In this document: positions 50,545 through 60,051 of the stretch, in pieces
Layout: each line of letters begins with the position of its first letter
Position numbering within the stretch: position 1 is the stretch's first letter
Source of the DNA: Bacillus niameyensis
GTDB taxonomy: Bacteria > Bacillota > Bacilli > Bacillales > Bacillaceae_C
Direction: 5' to 3'
Assembly: GCF_001375535.1 (NCBI RefSeq)
Contig: NZ_LN831197.1
Coordinates: forward strand, 3,482,129-3,546,128
DNA length: 64,000 bases
Made by a program: the position numbers and the translations under genes
The notes under the pieces: generated by a model
Seen by the model: only the letters and a program-made list of their open reading frames with translations
What the model was told of the DNA's origin: nothing
Database searches by the model: none

Positions 50545-51750
50545 ATGAAGGATATTTTACTAATTACAAATTACTGGCACTTCGAGTGTGAAAAGGCTAG
50601 TAGTAGATATTTTACACTTGCTAATTTGATATCAGAGTCGGGTATAGACCTGGAAGTGATAACATCCACTTTCTACCATGCTACGAAGAATCAACGGAAT
50701 TATAACAAGGATTTTCTAAACTCGTTTCCTTATAAAATTACTTTAATTCACGAAAGTGGGTATAAAAAAAATATATCTTTAAAGCGAATAATAAGCCATA
50801 GAGAATTTGCAAATAATGTCTTGAAGTATCTTAGGAAAAGAAAAAAGCCTGATGTAATATATAGTGTTGTACCATCTCTTGATGTAGCCTATATACTTAG
50901 TAGATATGCAGCTGCTAATGGTATTAAGTTAATAATTGATATACAAGATTTATGGCCTGAATCTTTTAAAATGGTATTAAATATTCCGGTATTAAGTGAT
51001 CTGGCTTTTGCTCCAATGAAAAGAAAAGCAAATAAAATATATGCAGCTGCAGATGAAATAATAGCCGTTTCACAAAGCTTTGTAAACCGTGCACTAGAAG
51101 TTAATAATAAATGTATGAATGGTCACAGTGTATTTCTTGGAATAGAGCTTTCTAACTTTGATCAACATGTACTAAATAGAAATGCAGCTATAAAGTCACC
51201 AGATGAAATTTGGCTTGCATACGTTGGTACCCTTAGTTATAGTTACGATTTAATTAGTGTAATTGATGCTATTAAAATTTTAAAGGATACAGGGTATACT
51301 AATATAAAATTTGTTGTAATGGGTGATGGGCCGCTTCGAAATAAATTTGAGGATTATGCCAAAAAAGCAAATATTAAGTTTGAATTTACAGGAAAATTAA
51401 ATTATGGAAATATGGTAGGAAAATTATCTTTGTGCGATATTGCTATTAATCCTATAACTAAAAACTCTGCAGCAAGTATAATTAATAAACATGCTGATTA
51501 CGTTGCTGCGGCACTACCGATACTAAATACTCAAGAATCTCTGGAATTTCAAAATCTACTTACACAATATAATGCTGGTTTAAATTGTGAGAATAATAAT
51601 GCATATGATCTAGCAGATAAACTTATTAAATTATGTAAAGATAAGGATTTAAGAACGACTATGGGAAAAAATAGTCGCAGACTAGCCGAAGAAAAGTTTG
51701 ATAGATTTCAAACCTATAAAAAAATAATTGAAATATTACTCGCTGATTAG
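50545..51750 (+). CDS. Glycosyltransferase family 4 protein
   Basis: The protein has 401 residues, with AGGGGA before the ATG. The N-terminal acceptor half begins ILLITNYWHFECEKASSRYF and includes DIQDLWPESFKMVL. The C-terminal donor half has AYVGTLSYSYDLISVIDA, VMGDGPLRNKFEDYA, EFTGKLNYGNMVGKLSLCDI and NKHADYVAAALPILNT. These are the features of retaining GT4 enzymes that resemble WbpH/WbuB-type amino-sugar transferases. It should add one sugar to the lipid-linked repeat unit on the cytoplasmic side. The donor is not predictable. It is 25 bases after the dehydrogenase gene. Confidence 0.85.
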   Translation: MKDILLITNYWHFECEKASSRYFTLANLISESGIDLEVITSTFYHATKNQRNYNKDFLNSFPYKITLIHESGYKKNISLKRIISHREFANNVLKYLRKRKKPDVIYSVVPSLDVAYILSRYAAANGIKLIIDIQDLWPESFKMVLNIPVLSDLAFAPMKRKANKIYAAADEIIAVSQSFVNRALEVNNKCMNGHSVFLGIELSNFDQHVLNRNAAIKSPDEIWLAYVGTLSYSYDLISVIDAIKILKDTGYTNIKFVVMGDGPLRNKFEDYAKKANIKFEFTGKLNYGNMVGKLSLCDIAINPITKNSAASIINKHADYVAAALPILNTQESLEFQNLLTQYNAGLNCENNNAYDLADKLIKLCKDKDLRTTMGKNSRRLAEEKFDRFQTYKKIIEILLAD

Positions 51751-51881
51751 CATCTATGTATGTAAAGTTTACAAATTGAGTTTTAGTAAGAATAATATGT
51801 GTAGACATGAAATTGTAAGTAAACGAAGAAGTAAAAAATGTAAGGATAATATAATTATTCTTTACTTTATTAGGAGGAAGT

Positions 51882-52682
51882 ATGAATTTAGAAGTATTGG
51901 TTTCTACAATGAATAGAAGTGACGCTGCTTTCGCTAATAAAATGAATATTAACTCTGATTTACTAATTATTAACCAATCTACTAAGCATTGCGATAACTT
52001 CGAGGAAAATAACAGGTTCAATATTCGAATGTTATCATACAGTGAAAAAGGATTAAGTAAAAGTCGTAATCGTGCTCTTGAAAATGCAAAAGGTGATATA
52101 TGTTTAATTGCTGATGATGATGTTAGCTACAATAATGATTATTCTGATAAGATCATTAAGGCTCACGAGGATTACAAAGATTACGATATTATTGTATTTT
52201 CTGTTCCGACATCCAATATTTCTAGAAAAAAATCATATTATAGTAAGAAAAAGAAAATGGGATATCTTCGATCATTAAAAATTGCATCCTTTGAAATATC
52301 TTTTAAAAGAAAAAGTATTATCGATAATAATATTTATTTTAACGAAAAATTTGGAGCTGGTTCAGGTCAATATTCAATGGGAGAGGAAAATATCTTTCTT
52401 TATCAATGTTTAAAGAAAGGCCTAAAGATATTATATTTACCTATAGAAATAGGGATAGTAACACATGAGGAATCAACTTGGTTTAATGGGTTTAATGAGA
52501 AGTTATTTTGGGACAAAGGTGCCATATACTATGAAATGTCAAGATATTTTAGTATTCCTTTAATCTTACAATTTGCGTTTAGGAAGTATAGACTTTACAT
52601 TAATGAAATATCAATAAGGAAAGCAATAAAATATATGTTGAAGGGTAGGGCAAAGTATATTAATGAACTCAAAGATAAATAG
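51882..52682 (+). CDS. Glycosyltransferase family 2-like protein
   Basis: The protein has 266 residues, with AGGAGG upstream of the ATG. The N-terminus MNLEVLVSTMNRSD is followed by LSKSRNRALENAKGDICLIADDDVSY, which gives the substrate loop and the DDD metal site of an inverting GT2 fold. A later GSGQYSMGEENIFLYQC segment supplies the usual ED-like catalytic region. The last 80 residues are basic and aromatic (FRKYRLYINEISIRKAI), probably a membrane contact. Donor and acceptor are unknown. A 131-base AT-rich gap separates it from the GT4 gene, with no recognisable content. Confidence 0.8.
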   Translation: MNLEVLVSTMNRSDAAFANKMNINSDLLIINQSTKHCDNFEENNRFNIRMLSYSEKGLSKSRNRALENAKGDICLIADDDVSYNNDYSDKIIKAHEDYKDYDIIVFSVPTSNISRKKSYYSKKKKMGYLRSLKIASFEISFKRKSIIDNNIYFNEKFGAGSGQYSMGEENIFLYQCLKKGLKILYLPIEIGIVTHEESTWFNGFNEKLFWDKGAIYYEMSRYFSIPLILQFAFRKYRLYINEISIRKAIKYMLKGRAKYINELKDK

Positions 52683-52982
52683 AATATAAAACTTTTAATA
52701 TGCGTTATATAAAATTAGCCAGTGGCCTATGGTTGTAAAAGTATGTTAAAGATAATTAGCCTAGCTTTTTTAATTTTTTAGTAACAAATCATAAAAACTG
52801 GAATAAGTATTATCTATTGGCTATGCTAATGAACAATTTTGATTATTCCAATATTATATGTTACCGGTATTTTTTGCATTATTTGGATTTCCGGAAACCA
52901 TGACTAATGATTTTGACCTAATAATAATGTTTAATATAATCCTAATATTTAAGTGTAAATTAAAAGGAGTTGAGTAATAAAT
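52683..52982. other. AT-rich gap, nothing recognised
   Basis: Three hundred bases without an intact ORF, clear promoter or terminator. It may contain remains of a deleted capsule gene, but no frame could be assigned. Confidence 0.35.
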
Positions 52983-54191
52983 TTGGTAAAGAAAAATTAT
53001 ATTATTCCATTATTTATTCAACTTTTATTTCTATCATTATTCTTTGGTAACTTTAATTTAGATGTTGGTTTTGCGATAAAACCATATATGGTAGTTACCT
53101 GCCTAATTATTTTGTTTTTTTCAAGGGTCTTGACATTTACTAAATTACTGCATTTTGAATGGTTGATGCTACTATATATATTAATTTATATATTAACAGC
53201 TTTAAACTTTAATTATCCAATAGCACATCTTCGTTATATATTTGCTTTTATCCTTATAATATTATTTTACTTTGCATCAAGAGGTTTAATATATAAGTGT
53301 GATATTAATACAATAGAAAAAATATTATCTAACGTTGGTGTAATTGGGGGATTCTTTTCCCTAGTATATTACTTTTTAGGATTGTTAAAGGTTAATTTTA
53401 ACTTCCATGGTAACGGCGTTTCATATTTTGGTATGTTACTTGATAGATCTATACCCAGGTTAACTGGAACAGCCGCTAGTGATCCAAATATATTTGTATT
53501 TTTTGCTACTTTTTATTTTTTTTACTTTCTATGTAATTTGAATTCTAATAAGAATAAACTGGGTTTTTTATTCATAGCAATATCTATTGTTTGTACTTTT
53601 TCTAGGGGGGCTTACCTTTCCATCGTAATAGGAATATTAATTTACTTCTTACTTGGAATAGGGAAGGGTAAGAAAAAATATTATATAAATACACTGATAT
53701 TGTTGCCAATACTTTATTTTGTTTTCTCAAAATTAGGTGATTTTTTTAGAATTGACCTTCTGGACATGATAATTAGAAGATTTGAGAATATAGCGAGTGA
53801 TGGAGGTAGCGGAAGGGTAGAATTGTGGAAAGACGCCTATAACACCTTTATGGAAAATCCGCTGTTTGGTATAGGGATAAACTCCACTTTTGAATATAAT
53901 GGAATGTATTATGGTCATTCAAATTATGTTCACAACACCGTTCTTGAGGTTCTTTCTGAATCCGGTATTATAGGGTTCTGTTTTTTTACTTTATTATGGT
54001 TATCCATTTTTTATTCTTGTATAAAACTATATAAAAATAGGAAATCAAAGCTTTTTTTAGTCATATTTTTATCAATGTTTATTCAAATGTTTTTCCTTTC
54101 AATTCAATTAAGTGAAGCATTTTTTATGGTGATTTTACTACTATATAGATATAATCAAAAAGATGAAACGGCAGTAACAAAAAAAGAGTAG
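52983..54191 (+). CDS. Wzy-like polysaccharide polymerase (O-antigen ligase family)
   Basis: The protein has 402 residues and starts at TTG; an AAAAGGAG site lies 13 bases upstream, slightly far, but no better start exists. About ten to twelve membrane segments span the protein. A larger external loop in the second half holds RFENIASDGGSGRVELWKDA, NPLFGIGINSTFEYN and GHSNYVHNTVLEVLSESGI, the typical pattern of the Wzy_C/O-antigen ligase family. In the capsule pathway it would join repeat units on the outer membrane-face carrier. Polymerases are strain-specific, so the linkage cannot be predicted. Confidence 0.85.
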   Translation: MVKKNYIIPLFIQLLFLSLFFGNFNLDVGFAIKPYMVVTCLIILFFSRVLTFTKLLHFEWLMLLYILIYILTALNFNYPIAHLRYIFAFILIILFYFASRGLIYKCDINTIEKILSNVGVIGGFFSLVYYFLGLLKVNFNFHGNGVSYFGMLLDRSIPRLTGTAASDPNIFVFFATFYFFYFLCNLNSNKNKLGFLFIAISIVCTFSRGAYLSIVIGILIYFLLGIGKGKKKYYINTLILLPILYFVFSKLGDFFRIDLLDMIIRRFENIASDGGSGRVELWKDAYNTFMENPLFGIGINSTFEYNGMYYGHSNYVHNTVLEVLSESGIIGFCFFTLLWLSIFYSCIKLYKNRKSKLFLVIFLSMFIQMFFLSIQLSEAFFMVILLLYRYNQKDETAVTKKE

Positions 54192-54300
54192 TAGAAGTCT
54201 TGGTTTTATTATGTTTTATCCTTTAACTATAATGGAGAATCTTGCTTTGTAATAGTCAAACATGGACTACATTCTGTAGTTAGATATAGAGGTAGAACTT

Positions 54301-55830
54301 ATGAAGAAAACAGCTTTGATCATTATGCTTATAACGATTTTTGTGAAAATATCTGGATTTGCCAGGGAGATTTTACTTTCATTTTATTATGGTGCTTCAG
54401 AAATAAGTGATGCTTATTTTATTTCAATCACAATCTCCGGGACTGTGTTTTCATTTATTGGGGTCGCGATTTCAACAAGTTTTATACCGATGTATAGCAA
54501 TATATCAAGTCAAAAAAATAATACCTTGGCAGACAGATTTACAAGTAATGTTTTGAATCTTATATTACTATTATGTTTGATTTTAGTAATTATCGCTGTT
54601 AGTTTTACCGATCCCTTAGTTAGATTATTTGCTTCAGGATTTAAAGGGGAAACATTTGAATTAGCAGTACTCTTTACTAGGGTTGCGGTACTTGGAATCT
54701 TTTTTTCTGGAATTATGTTTCTTTTTAATAGCTATTTACAAATAAAAAATAATTTTGTTATCCCTGCATTAATGGCGATCCCACAAAATATAATCATAGT
54801 TCTTTCAATTATTCTTAGTTCAAAATCAAATGTAATATATTTAGCTATAGGTACCACGTTAGCAGTAGTAATACAGGTGTTTCTTACAATTCCCTTTGTC
54901 AAGAGAAGGAATTTTAGGTATAACTTTATTCTTGATTTTAGGGATGGAAATATTAAAAAAATGATATTCTTATCACTACCAATAATACTTGGTGTATCTA
55001 TTAATGAAATTAATGTTTTAGTGGATCGGACAATAGCCTCTCAAGTTGCGATAGGTGGAGTATCGGCATTAAATTATGCAAACCGCTTAATTCTCTTTAT
55101 ACAAGGCATATTCGTAATGTCTATAGTAACAGTAATGTATCCAATGATTTCAAAAATGTCTTCAGAAGGAAATTTAGAAGGCCTTAAAAAATCTGTTTCC
55201 GAATCGATTAATAGTGTTAATCTTCTAGTAGTACCAATAACTGTGGGTTTCTTGATGTTTTCTAACCAAATAATATCTATTCTTTTTGGGAGAGGCGCTT
55301 TTAATGAAGAAGCAATCGTACTCACTTCAAGTGCACTCTTTTTTTACTCTATTGGTATAGTTGGAATTGGTCTTAGGGAGGTTCTTTCAAGAGTATTTTA
55401 CTCTTTACAGGATACTAAGACTCCAATGATAAATGCAGCAATCTCTTTGTTTATAAATATTATATTAAATCTTATATTATCAAAGTATTTGGGCATTGGT
55501 GGTCTTGCATTAGCAACAAGCGTGTCCGCTATTATTGGGGTATTATTACTTTTTAGAAGTTTGAAAATCAAGGTTGTTGATATAAGGCTTAAAGGTATTG
55601 GAACTACTTTTATAAAAGTAGTTATTGCATCTGTTATTATGGGCATAATTTCAAAATCTATATATGCAAACTTATTAATAAACCATGGTTTGACTGTATC
55701 ATTATTTTCTTCTGTACTTGTTGCGATTATTACCTATTTTGTATTAATTTATTTTATGAAGATAGATGTCTTTTATACACTAATTGATTCCTTGAAAAGG
55801 AAAATTTTTAAAAGGGGTAATATTAGTTAA
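54301..55830 (+). CDS. MurJ/MVF-type lipid-linked oligosaccharide flippase
   Basis: The protein has 509 residues, with GAGG upstream of the ATG. It has about fourteen membrane segments of the MOP superfamily. The N-terminus (GFAREILLSFYYGASEISDAYFI) and the segment NEINVLVDRTIASQVAIGGVSALNYANRL are typical of MurJ/MviN. ISILFGRGAFNEEAIVLTSSALFFYSIG and GLREVLSRVFYSLQDTKTP also match the MurJ group. Here, beside a Wzy-like polymerase and without another Wzx, it probably flips the capsule repeat unit; a general lipid II flippase role is less likely but not excluded. Confidence 0.88.
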   Translation: MKKTALIIMLITIFVKISGFAREILLSFYYGASEISDAYFISITISGTVFSFIGVAISTSFIPMYSNISSQKNNTLADRFTSNVLNLILLLCLILVIIAVSFTDPLVRLFASGFKGETFELAVLFTRVAVLGIFFSGIMFLFNSYLQIKNNFVIPALMAIPQNIIIVLSIILSSKSNVIYLAIGTTLAVVIQVFLTIPFVKRRNFRYNFILDFRDGNIKKMIFLSLPIILGVSINEINVLVDRTIASQVAIGGVSALNYANRLILFIQGIFVMSIVTVMYPMISKMSSEGNLEGLKKSVSESINSVNLLVVPITVGFLMFSNQIISILFGRGAFNEEAIVLTSSALFFYSIGIVGIGLREVLSRVFYSLQDTKTPMINAAISLFINIILNLILSKYLGIGGLALATSVSAIIGVLLLFRSLKIKVVDIRLKGIGTTFIKVVIASVIMGIISKSIYANLLINHGLTVSLFSSVLVAIITYFVLIYFMKIDVFYTLIDSLKRKIFKRGNIS

Positions 55831-55885
55831 AAATAGAACATCTATTTTGGTTGATTTTTGAGAAATTAAAAAAAAGGAGTCTTGT

Positions 55886-56518
55886 ATGAAAAGGACAATT
55901 AAGAAAATCATGCAAAACATTTTAGGTAATATAAGAAAAGGAAAACTACACAATAGGGACTTTACGATAATTTCTGATAACTGTTGGGGAGGATTTGTTT
56001 ATCAAAATTATAATCTAAGCTATAAATCCCCATTCGTAGGGTTATTTATTTTTTCTCCAGATTATCTAGAGTTGTTGGAAGATTTGGAGGAATATTTAAA
56101 GAAAAAGATTATCTTTATTTCCCCCACTAGGTCTAAATATCAAGAAGTTCTATTGGAAGATAATACTTTTGGTAAATATCCAATTGGATTGTTAGGGGGT
56201 GAAGTGGAAATTCACTTTCTGCATTATAAAGACGAAAAAGAAGCTTTGCAAAAATGGGAATATAGAATTAAGAGAATTAATTATGATAACTTAATTATTA
56301 AATTTGCAGATAGGGATCTTTCTTCATATGAGCTAATAGAACGATTTGATAAACTACCATTTAGTAACAAAATATGTTTTACAGCTAAAGATTATCCTGA
56401 ATTTAAATCAGTTGTCCATTTAAAAAAATTTACTGGAGAGAAAATGGTAGAAAATGAATGGAAATATTATAAAAGGTATATGAATATTACGAATTACTTA
56501 AATGGACACAATAATTAA
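55886..56518 (+). CDS. DUF1919 family protein of surface-polysaccharide loci
   Basis: The protein has 210 residues, with AAAAAGGAG upstream of the ATG. The segment FTIISDNCWGGFVYQNYNLSYKSPFVGLF and the following YPIGLLGGEVEIHFLHYKDEKEALQKW are diagnostic of the DUF1919 family, which is common in capsule clusters. NLIIKFADRD and ICFTAKDYPE complete the pattern. The family has no assigned reaction; a transferase-like role in capsule decoration has been suggested from context only. It is the last gene of the cluster, next to an insertion-sequence remnant. Confidence 0.8.
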   Translation: MKRTIKKIMQNILGNIRKGKLHNRDFTIISDNCWGGFVYQNYNLSYKSPFVGLFIFSPDYLELLEDLEEYLKKKIIFISPTRSKYQEVLLEDNTFGKYPIGLLGGEVEIHFLHYKDEKEALQKWEYRIKRINYDNLIIKFADRDLSSYELIERFDKLPFSNKICFTAKDYPEFKSVVHLKKFTGEKMVENEWKYYKRYMNITNYLNGHNN

Positions 56519-56689
56519 ACGTTTGGTTTGAATATAATTATCAATCTAAGTACCTTTTTCACTCGAAAAGGTGTAATGTTTACGATATATTCCTTTACAA
56601 AAATGAATTAGGTTGGAAGTGAATTAAATCTAGGAGGACGGCTCTTTCGGTCCGTAATGTGATTTGATCGAAACTTTTGATTGTCTAGA

Positions 56690-57000
56690 AAAATGAGTAC
56701 CCCTTTTTAAAACGAGCGAATTTTCCCACACTTAGTACGTAGATACAGGCTTGCCTTTCATTTGGTCTTGTAGATAATGGGCAAGGTGCCAGCTGTAAAA
56801 ATCATGGCTTCCATCCCAATCTTCAATTGGTTAGCCTGACTTTTTTCAGCTACTTTTAGCATTCGTTTGATCAGGGTTTGGACCCCGTTTTGAACATTAG
56901 AAACAGAAAAGTCGGCAAGTGTGGACCCGTCCTCTTTATGAAATGGTCATGATGGGACATTAAGCTTACATCTACACCTACAAGCGTTTGTAACATACCA
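56690..57000 (-). pseudogene. IS110-family transposase, N-terminal remnant
   Basis: On the minus strand the sequence starts MLQTLVGVDVSLMSHHDHF, the DEDD-type N-terminus of IS110 transposases. It continues in another frame with GSTLADFSVSNVQNGVQTLI, KRMLKVAEKSQANQLKIGM, then HLAHYLQDQMKGKPVSTY in a third frame. At least two frameshifts, a stop and loss of the C-terminal domain make it inactive. It marks the border between the capsule cluster and the accessory region. Confidence 0.75.
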
Positions 57001-57584
57001 ATAACCTCCAGTAGGTTAAGGTAATCAAGAACGTTCAGACCTAGGTGCCCACGGGAATCACGTCATCAGCACTCAAAGAAAAGAAGTCCATCATGAGCGC
57101 TACACTCACTTCTTTCACGGCGGCGCAACCAGTGGTTAAACCTTCAATAATGAACCAACGGTGGGTAGCAGGTTTAAGAAGAAGTACACAACGTGTCTGC
57201 AAGGTGGAAAAGGAATATCCTGATAAGATCCCGTTGGTTACATTGTCCGATGAGGAGGTCTGTGAACGCTATCAAAAAATGACGGAGTAAAACGCTGAAG
57301 CATCCTGTATTTATCAATATTTTATTAAGGTATTTCAAAGAATGAGTAGGGAATCATCCCCCTGCGAATAAGAAGAACACATAAATCTATTATTGATAGT
57401 TTGAATTGCACCTTGGCTCCCCCATCTGATGGGTGAAACAAGGGGGAAAACTTAAATATTTAAGATGGGGAAACAAGAGGCTAACCTTGAAAACCTATAG
57501 GATTCTAGTGTGAAATGTAGAGGATCAGGATCAACTGGAAATTCTGCTAGAAGGAGCTTTTACTACTAGTATACGAGGAGATTC
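57001..57584. other. Region between the IS110 remnant and the defence genes
   Basis: An 81-codon plus-strand frame (57045-57290) has no ribosome site and no recognisable domain. It lies where IS110 elements have their non-coding left end, so it is not called. Around 57418-57475 a foldable stretch (CCCATC/GATGGG with outer CCTTG/CAAGG; two GGGGAAAAC/GGGGAAACAAG-like copies) precedes the ATPase gene and could be a leader. Confidence 0.35.
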
Positions 57585-58694
57585 ATGATGATAAAAAAAT
57601 TCAAAGTAGAAAACTTAAATAAAAAAGTTTCATTTTCAATAGACTTTAATGAGGACTTAAATATTTTAACAGGTAAGAATGGGGCTGGAAAAACTACCCT
57701 ATTAAAACTTCTTTGGTATTTATTAAGCGGAAAGGTGGACGACGCAATTTCAGAGATATATTTTGAATTTGCCTATTTAGAAACAAGCAACTTTATATTA
57801 ACGGTTGATTACGATTCTAATATCAGATATAGTTATAAAAATGAAAACGGAGAATGGATTGACAACGAAATTGATCCTTTAGATAATGATTTTGAAAACT
57901 TATCTTTGCAAAGAAGAAGAGCCTATTTTGAATCAAGAAGAGATAAGTTATTTCATTTAAGTGAATTAGAAAAATCAATATTTTTCCCTACATTTAGGAG
58001 AATTGAAGGGGGATTTTCACGTTCCGTAGATTTTTATCCAAGAAGAAGAACATTTGAAGAAGAATTAGATGAGGTCATGTCTAGATTTTCTAGGTCTCTC
58101 TCTAACAACAATCATTTATTTATAACATCAATATCTACCAATGATATTAAAGAGTTATTAGCGGAAAAATATACAAGAATTTCAGATTATAGCAACTTTT
58201 TACATAATCAAATGAATAAATATATAACCGAAACGATTAACAATTTTAATGACGAAAGTGAAACTGCTTCCAAAGTACTTAATAGCATAAAAAATAAAGT
58301 AAATGAAGTAGAAAATGAAAAGAAGGAACACTTTAAAAACTTTGAAATGCTTTCAAATATAGTGGGGAAAATATTTAGTGACAAAGGAATCAAGTTAAAT
58401 GAGTCAATTACTTTAGGTGATACTGCGAAGGCACTTTCCTCAAATTTATTGTCTGCCGGTGAAAAACAAATGCTAAGTTTCTTATGTTATAATTTATTTT
58501 TTGATAACACTTCAATATTCATTGATGAACCTGAAATAAGTCTACACGTTGATTGGCAGCGGATGCTTATGAAGATTTTGTTCTCACAAAACACAAATAA
58601 TCAATATATAATCACTACTCACTCTCCATTTATTCTATCAAAATACTCTGATAAGGAAATACTTCTATCTTATGATAGAGGAGGTGGTTTCTAA
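57585..58694 (+). CDS. AAA/ABC-type ATPase of a PARIS-like defence system (AriA-like)
   Basis: The protein has 369 residues, with GAGGAG upstream; the second ATG (57588) has the better spacing. A single SMC/ABC-type ATPase domain has Walker A LTGKNGAGKTTLLKLL (about 29-44), a helical insertion from about 90 to 275, signature LLSAGEKQMLSFL (about 289) and Walker B SIFIDEPEISLHVDW followed by IITTHSPFIL (H-loop). The next gene starts one base after its stop and encodes a DUF4435/TOPRIM protein, the arrangement of PARIS anti-phage systems. There AriA oligomers hold the AriB nuclease until phage anti-restriction proteins are sensed. Function here is inferred from the pair. Confidence 0.78.
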   Translation: MMIKKFKVENLNKKVSFSIDFNEDLNILTGKNGAGKTTLLKLLWYLLSGKVDDAISEIYFEFAYLETSNFILTVDYDSNIRYSYKNENGEWIDNEIDPLDNDFENLSLQRRRAYFESRRDKLFHLSELEKSIFFPTFRRIEGGFSRSVDFYPRRRTFEEELDEVMSRFSRSLSNNNHLFITSISTNDIKELLAEKYTRISDYSNFLHNQMNKYITETINNFNDESETASKVLNSIKNKVNEVENEKKEHFKNFEMLSNIVGKIFSDKGIKLNESITLGDTAKALSSNLLSAGEKQMLSFLCYNLFFDNTSIFIDEPEISLHVDWQRMLMKILFSQNTNNQYIITTHSPFILSKYSDKEILLSYDRGGGF

Positions 58695-58695
58695 C

Positions 58696-59493
58696 ATGCC
58701 TTTGCCTAGTCTAAGTGTAGATGAAATTATAACAACTATTAATGGGTCTAGCCTCCCGACAATTCTCGTGGAGGGTGTATATGATGCTTCAATTTATAGA
58801 TGGATTGAACAACAACTCTTGGTTACCAATGCAGATATAGTCGAATGTGGTGGAAGAAAAAACTTAATAAAGGTATATGAAAAAAGGTCTGAAATTAAAA
58901 GGGAAAAGAAAATTATTTTCTTAGCTGATCAAGATATGTGGATTTATAGTGAAATTCCTGAAGAGTATAAAGGAATTACTTTTACAAAAGGATACAGTAT
59001 TGAAAATGACTTATTGGAGGGATCAATAAATAAAATATTAAAATTGTTTAATTCAGAAGAAGTAATACAGTTAGAGCAAATCTTTGAAGCAATAATACCT
59101 TGGCACTCCTATGAAGTAAATAACTATTTGCAAAATAGAGCATATAAATTGGATCATTCTATTCATCGTTTGTTAGATATAAAAACGCTTGAATTAAAAG
59201 GGGAATTCAGAGATTTAGTTCCTCAATTTAAAGATGACGAGGAAATTTTCCGTTTTATAAAGGATAATCCATTTCTTCATATACGTGGGAAGAATGTCTT
59301 GGACATAATTTCTTTAATATTACAGTCACCCAAAAGAGATGTTACCTATTCTAAGGAGAGTATAATAGATATTATTCTTCGTTTTCATGTTGATAGTAAC
59401 ATAAACCTAATAAGAATTATTGAAAGAATAAAGGGAAAATTTAACAGTGAAGAATTAATCACCCAGCCAAATGACTATATGGCTAGTGTATAA
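58696..59493 (+). CDS. DUF4435 TOPRIM-type effector of a PARIS-like system (AriB-like)
   Basis: The protein has 265 residues from the ATG at 58696, eight bases after GAGGAGGTGG; a longer frame from 58672 overlaps the ATPase gene and lacks a site. TOPRIM-like motifs are visible: the glutamate in ILVEGVYDASIY, then IVECGGRKNLIKVYE, and the metal-binding pair in IIFLADQDMWIY. The pattern FTKGYSIENDLL is also usual for DUF4435. In PARIS, the AriB nuclease is released to cut tRNA and abort infection. A different output is possible for this homologue. The pair lies between IS110 and VanZ remnants, a typical defence-island setting. Confidence 0.78.
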   Translation: MPLPSLSVDEIITTINGSSLPTILVEGVYDASIYRWIEQQLLVTNADIVECGGRKNLIKVYEKRSEIKREKKIIFLADQDMWIYSEIPEEYKGITFTKGYSIENDLLEGSINKILKLFNSEEVIQLEQIFEAIIPWHSYEVNNYLQNRAYKLDHSIHRLLDIKTLELKGEFRDLVPQFKDDEEIFRFIKDNPFLHIRGKNVLDIISLILQSPKRDVTYSKESIIDIILRFHVDSNINLIRIIERIKGKFNSEELITQPNDYMASV

Positions 59494-59707
59494 CACTACT
59501 GGACAGTGTAACCGCCAAGTATTTTTGAACAACCTTTGCTAATTAATTTTGAACAGTATTATTAATTCCCTGCCTTATCGTTTTATGACAGGGGGATTGT
59601 AATAATTAAAAAAATTTTACTTCAAACCCTGAAAACTTATGTCCTAAATCTTTATTATTAATCTCAACCATTTTCCTTTTATCCACCAACCCGCATTAGG
59701 CCTCGTC
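59494..59707. other. Short gap, possible old element end
   Basis: It has GTAACCGCCAAGTATTTTTG and a repeated TTTTGAACA (twice), as seen at ends of some insertion sequences, plus a weak CCCTG/CAGGG stem near 59565-59600. No gene. Confidence 0.25.
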
Positions 59708-59941
59708 GTGATGCATGGGTTAAGGTTAATCAGAAAACTTGGCTATGGCAGTACCATAATCACTTTTGCTATTTGCCTAGTTTACGCTACGCTTGATGAG
59801 ATTCATCAATTGTTCGTGCCAGGCCGTGGGGCACAGGTTCGAGATGTATTTATTGATAGTGCGGGTGCTGCTGTTGGAATAATCGTGTATTGGGTTATAA
59901 TGAAGTTGAAGTATAAGAACACTCCCGCTGAGTCTGATTGA
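59708..59941 (+). pseudogene. VanZ-family protein, C-terminal remnant (copy 1)
   Basis: The 77-residue frame has the second half of a VanZ protein: a membrane segment (ITFAICLVYATLDEIHQLFVPG), then the signature GRGAQVRDVFIDSAGAAVGI and a final membrane segment. VanZ proteins are usually about 150 residues, so the N-terminal half is missing; no ribosome site precedes the frame. A good terminator overlaps its end. Confidence 0.7.
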
Positions 59942-59960
59942 CTTGGTGGGAGTGTTTTGT
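59918..59960 (+). terminator. Terminator of VanZ copy 1
   Basis: AACACTCCC pairs with GGGAGTGTT, followed by a short T tract; a decayed copy (ACTCCCACT with GGGGGGGTGTTTGG) follows VanZ copy 2 near 60959-61000. Confidence 0.65.
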
Positions 59961-60051
59961 TGGTTTAATTCACTTTAATACGGTGATTCATTAAAGATGT
60001 GTATTCACGTGATATCTTTACTTTGTTGGGAAATACTTCGTTATTATGTAA

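Noticed and set aside
54301..55830. Essential peptidoglycan MurJ
   Set aside because: The family match is real, but the gene sits inside a capsule cassette with no other Wzx, so a capsule flippase is preferred.
57045..57290. 81-codon plus-strand ORF after the IS110 remnant
   Set aside because: No ribosome site, no family resemblance, and it lies where the non-coding end of the IS110 element is expected.
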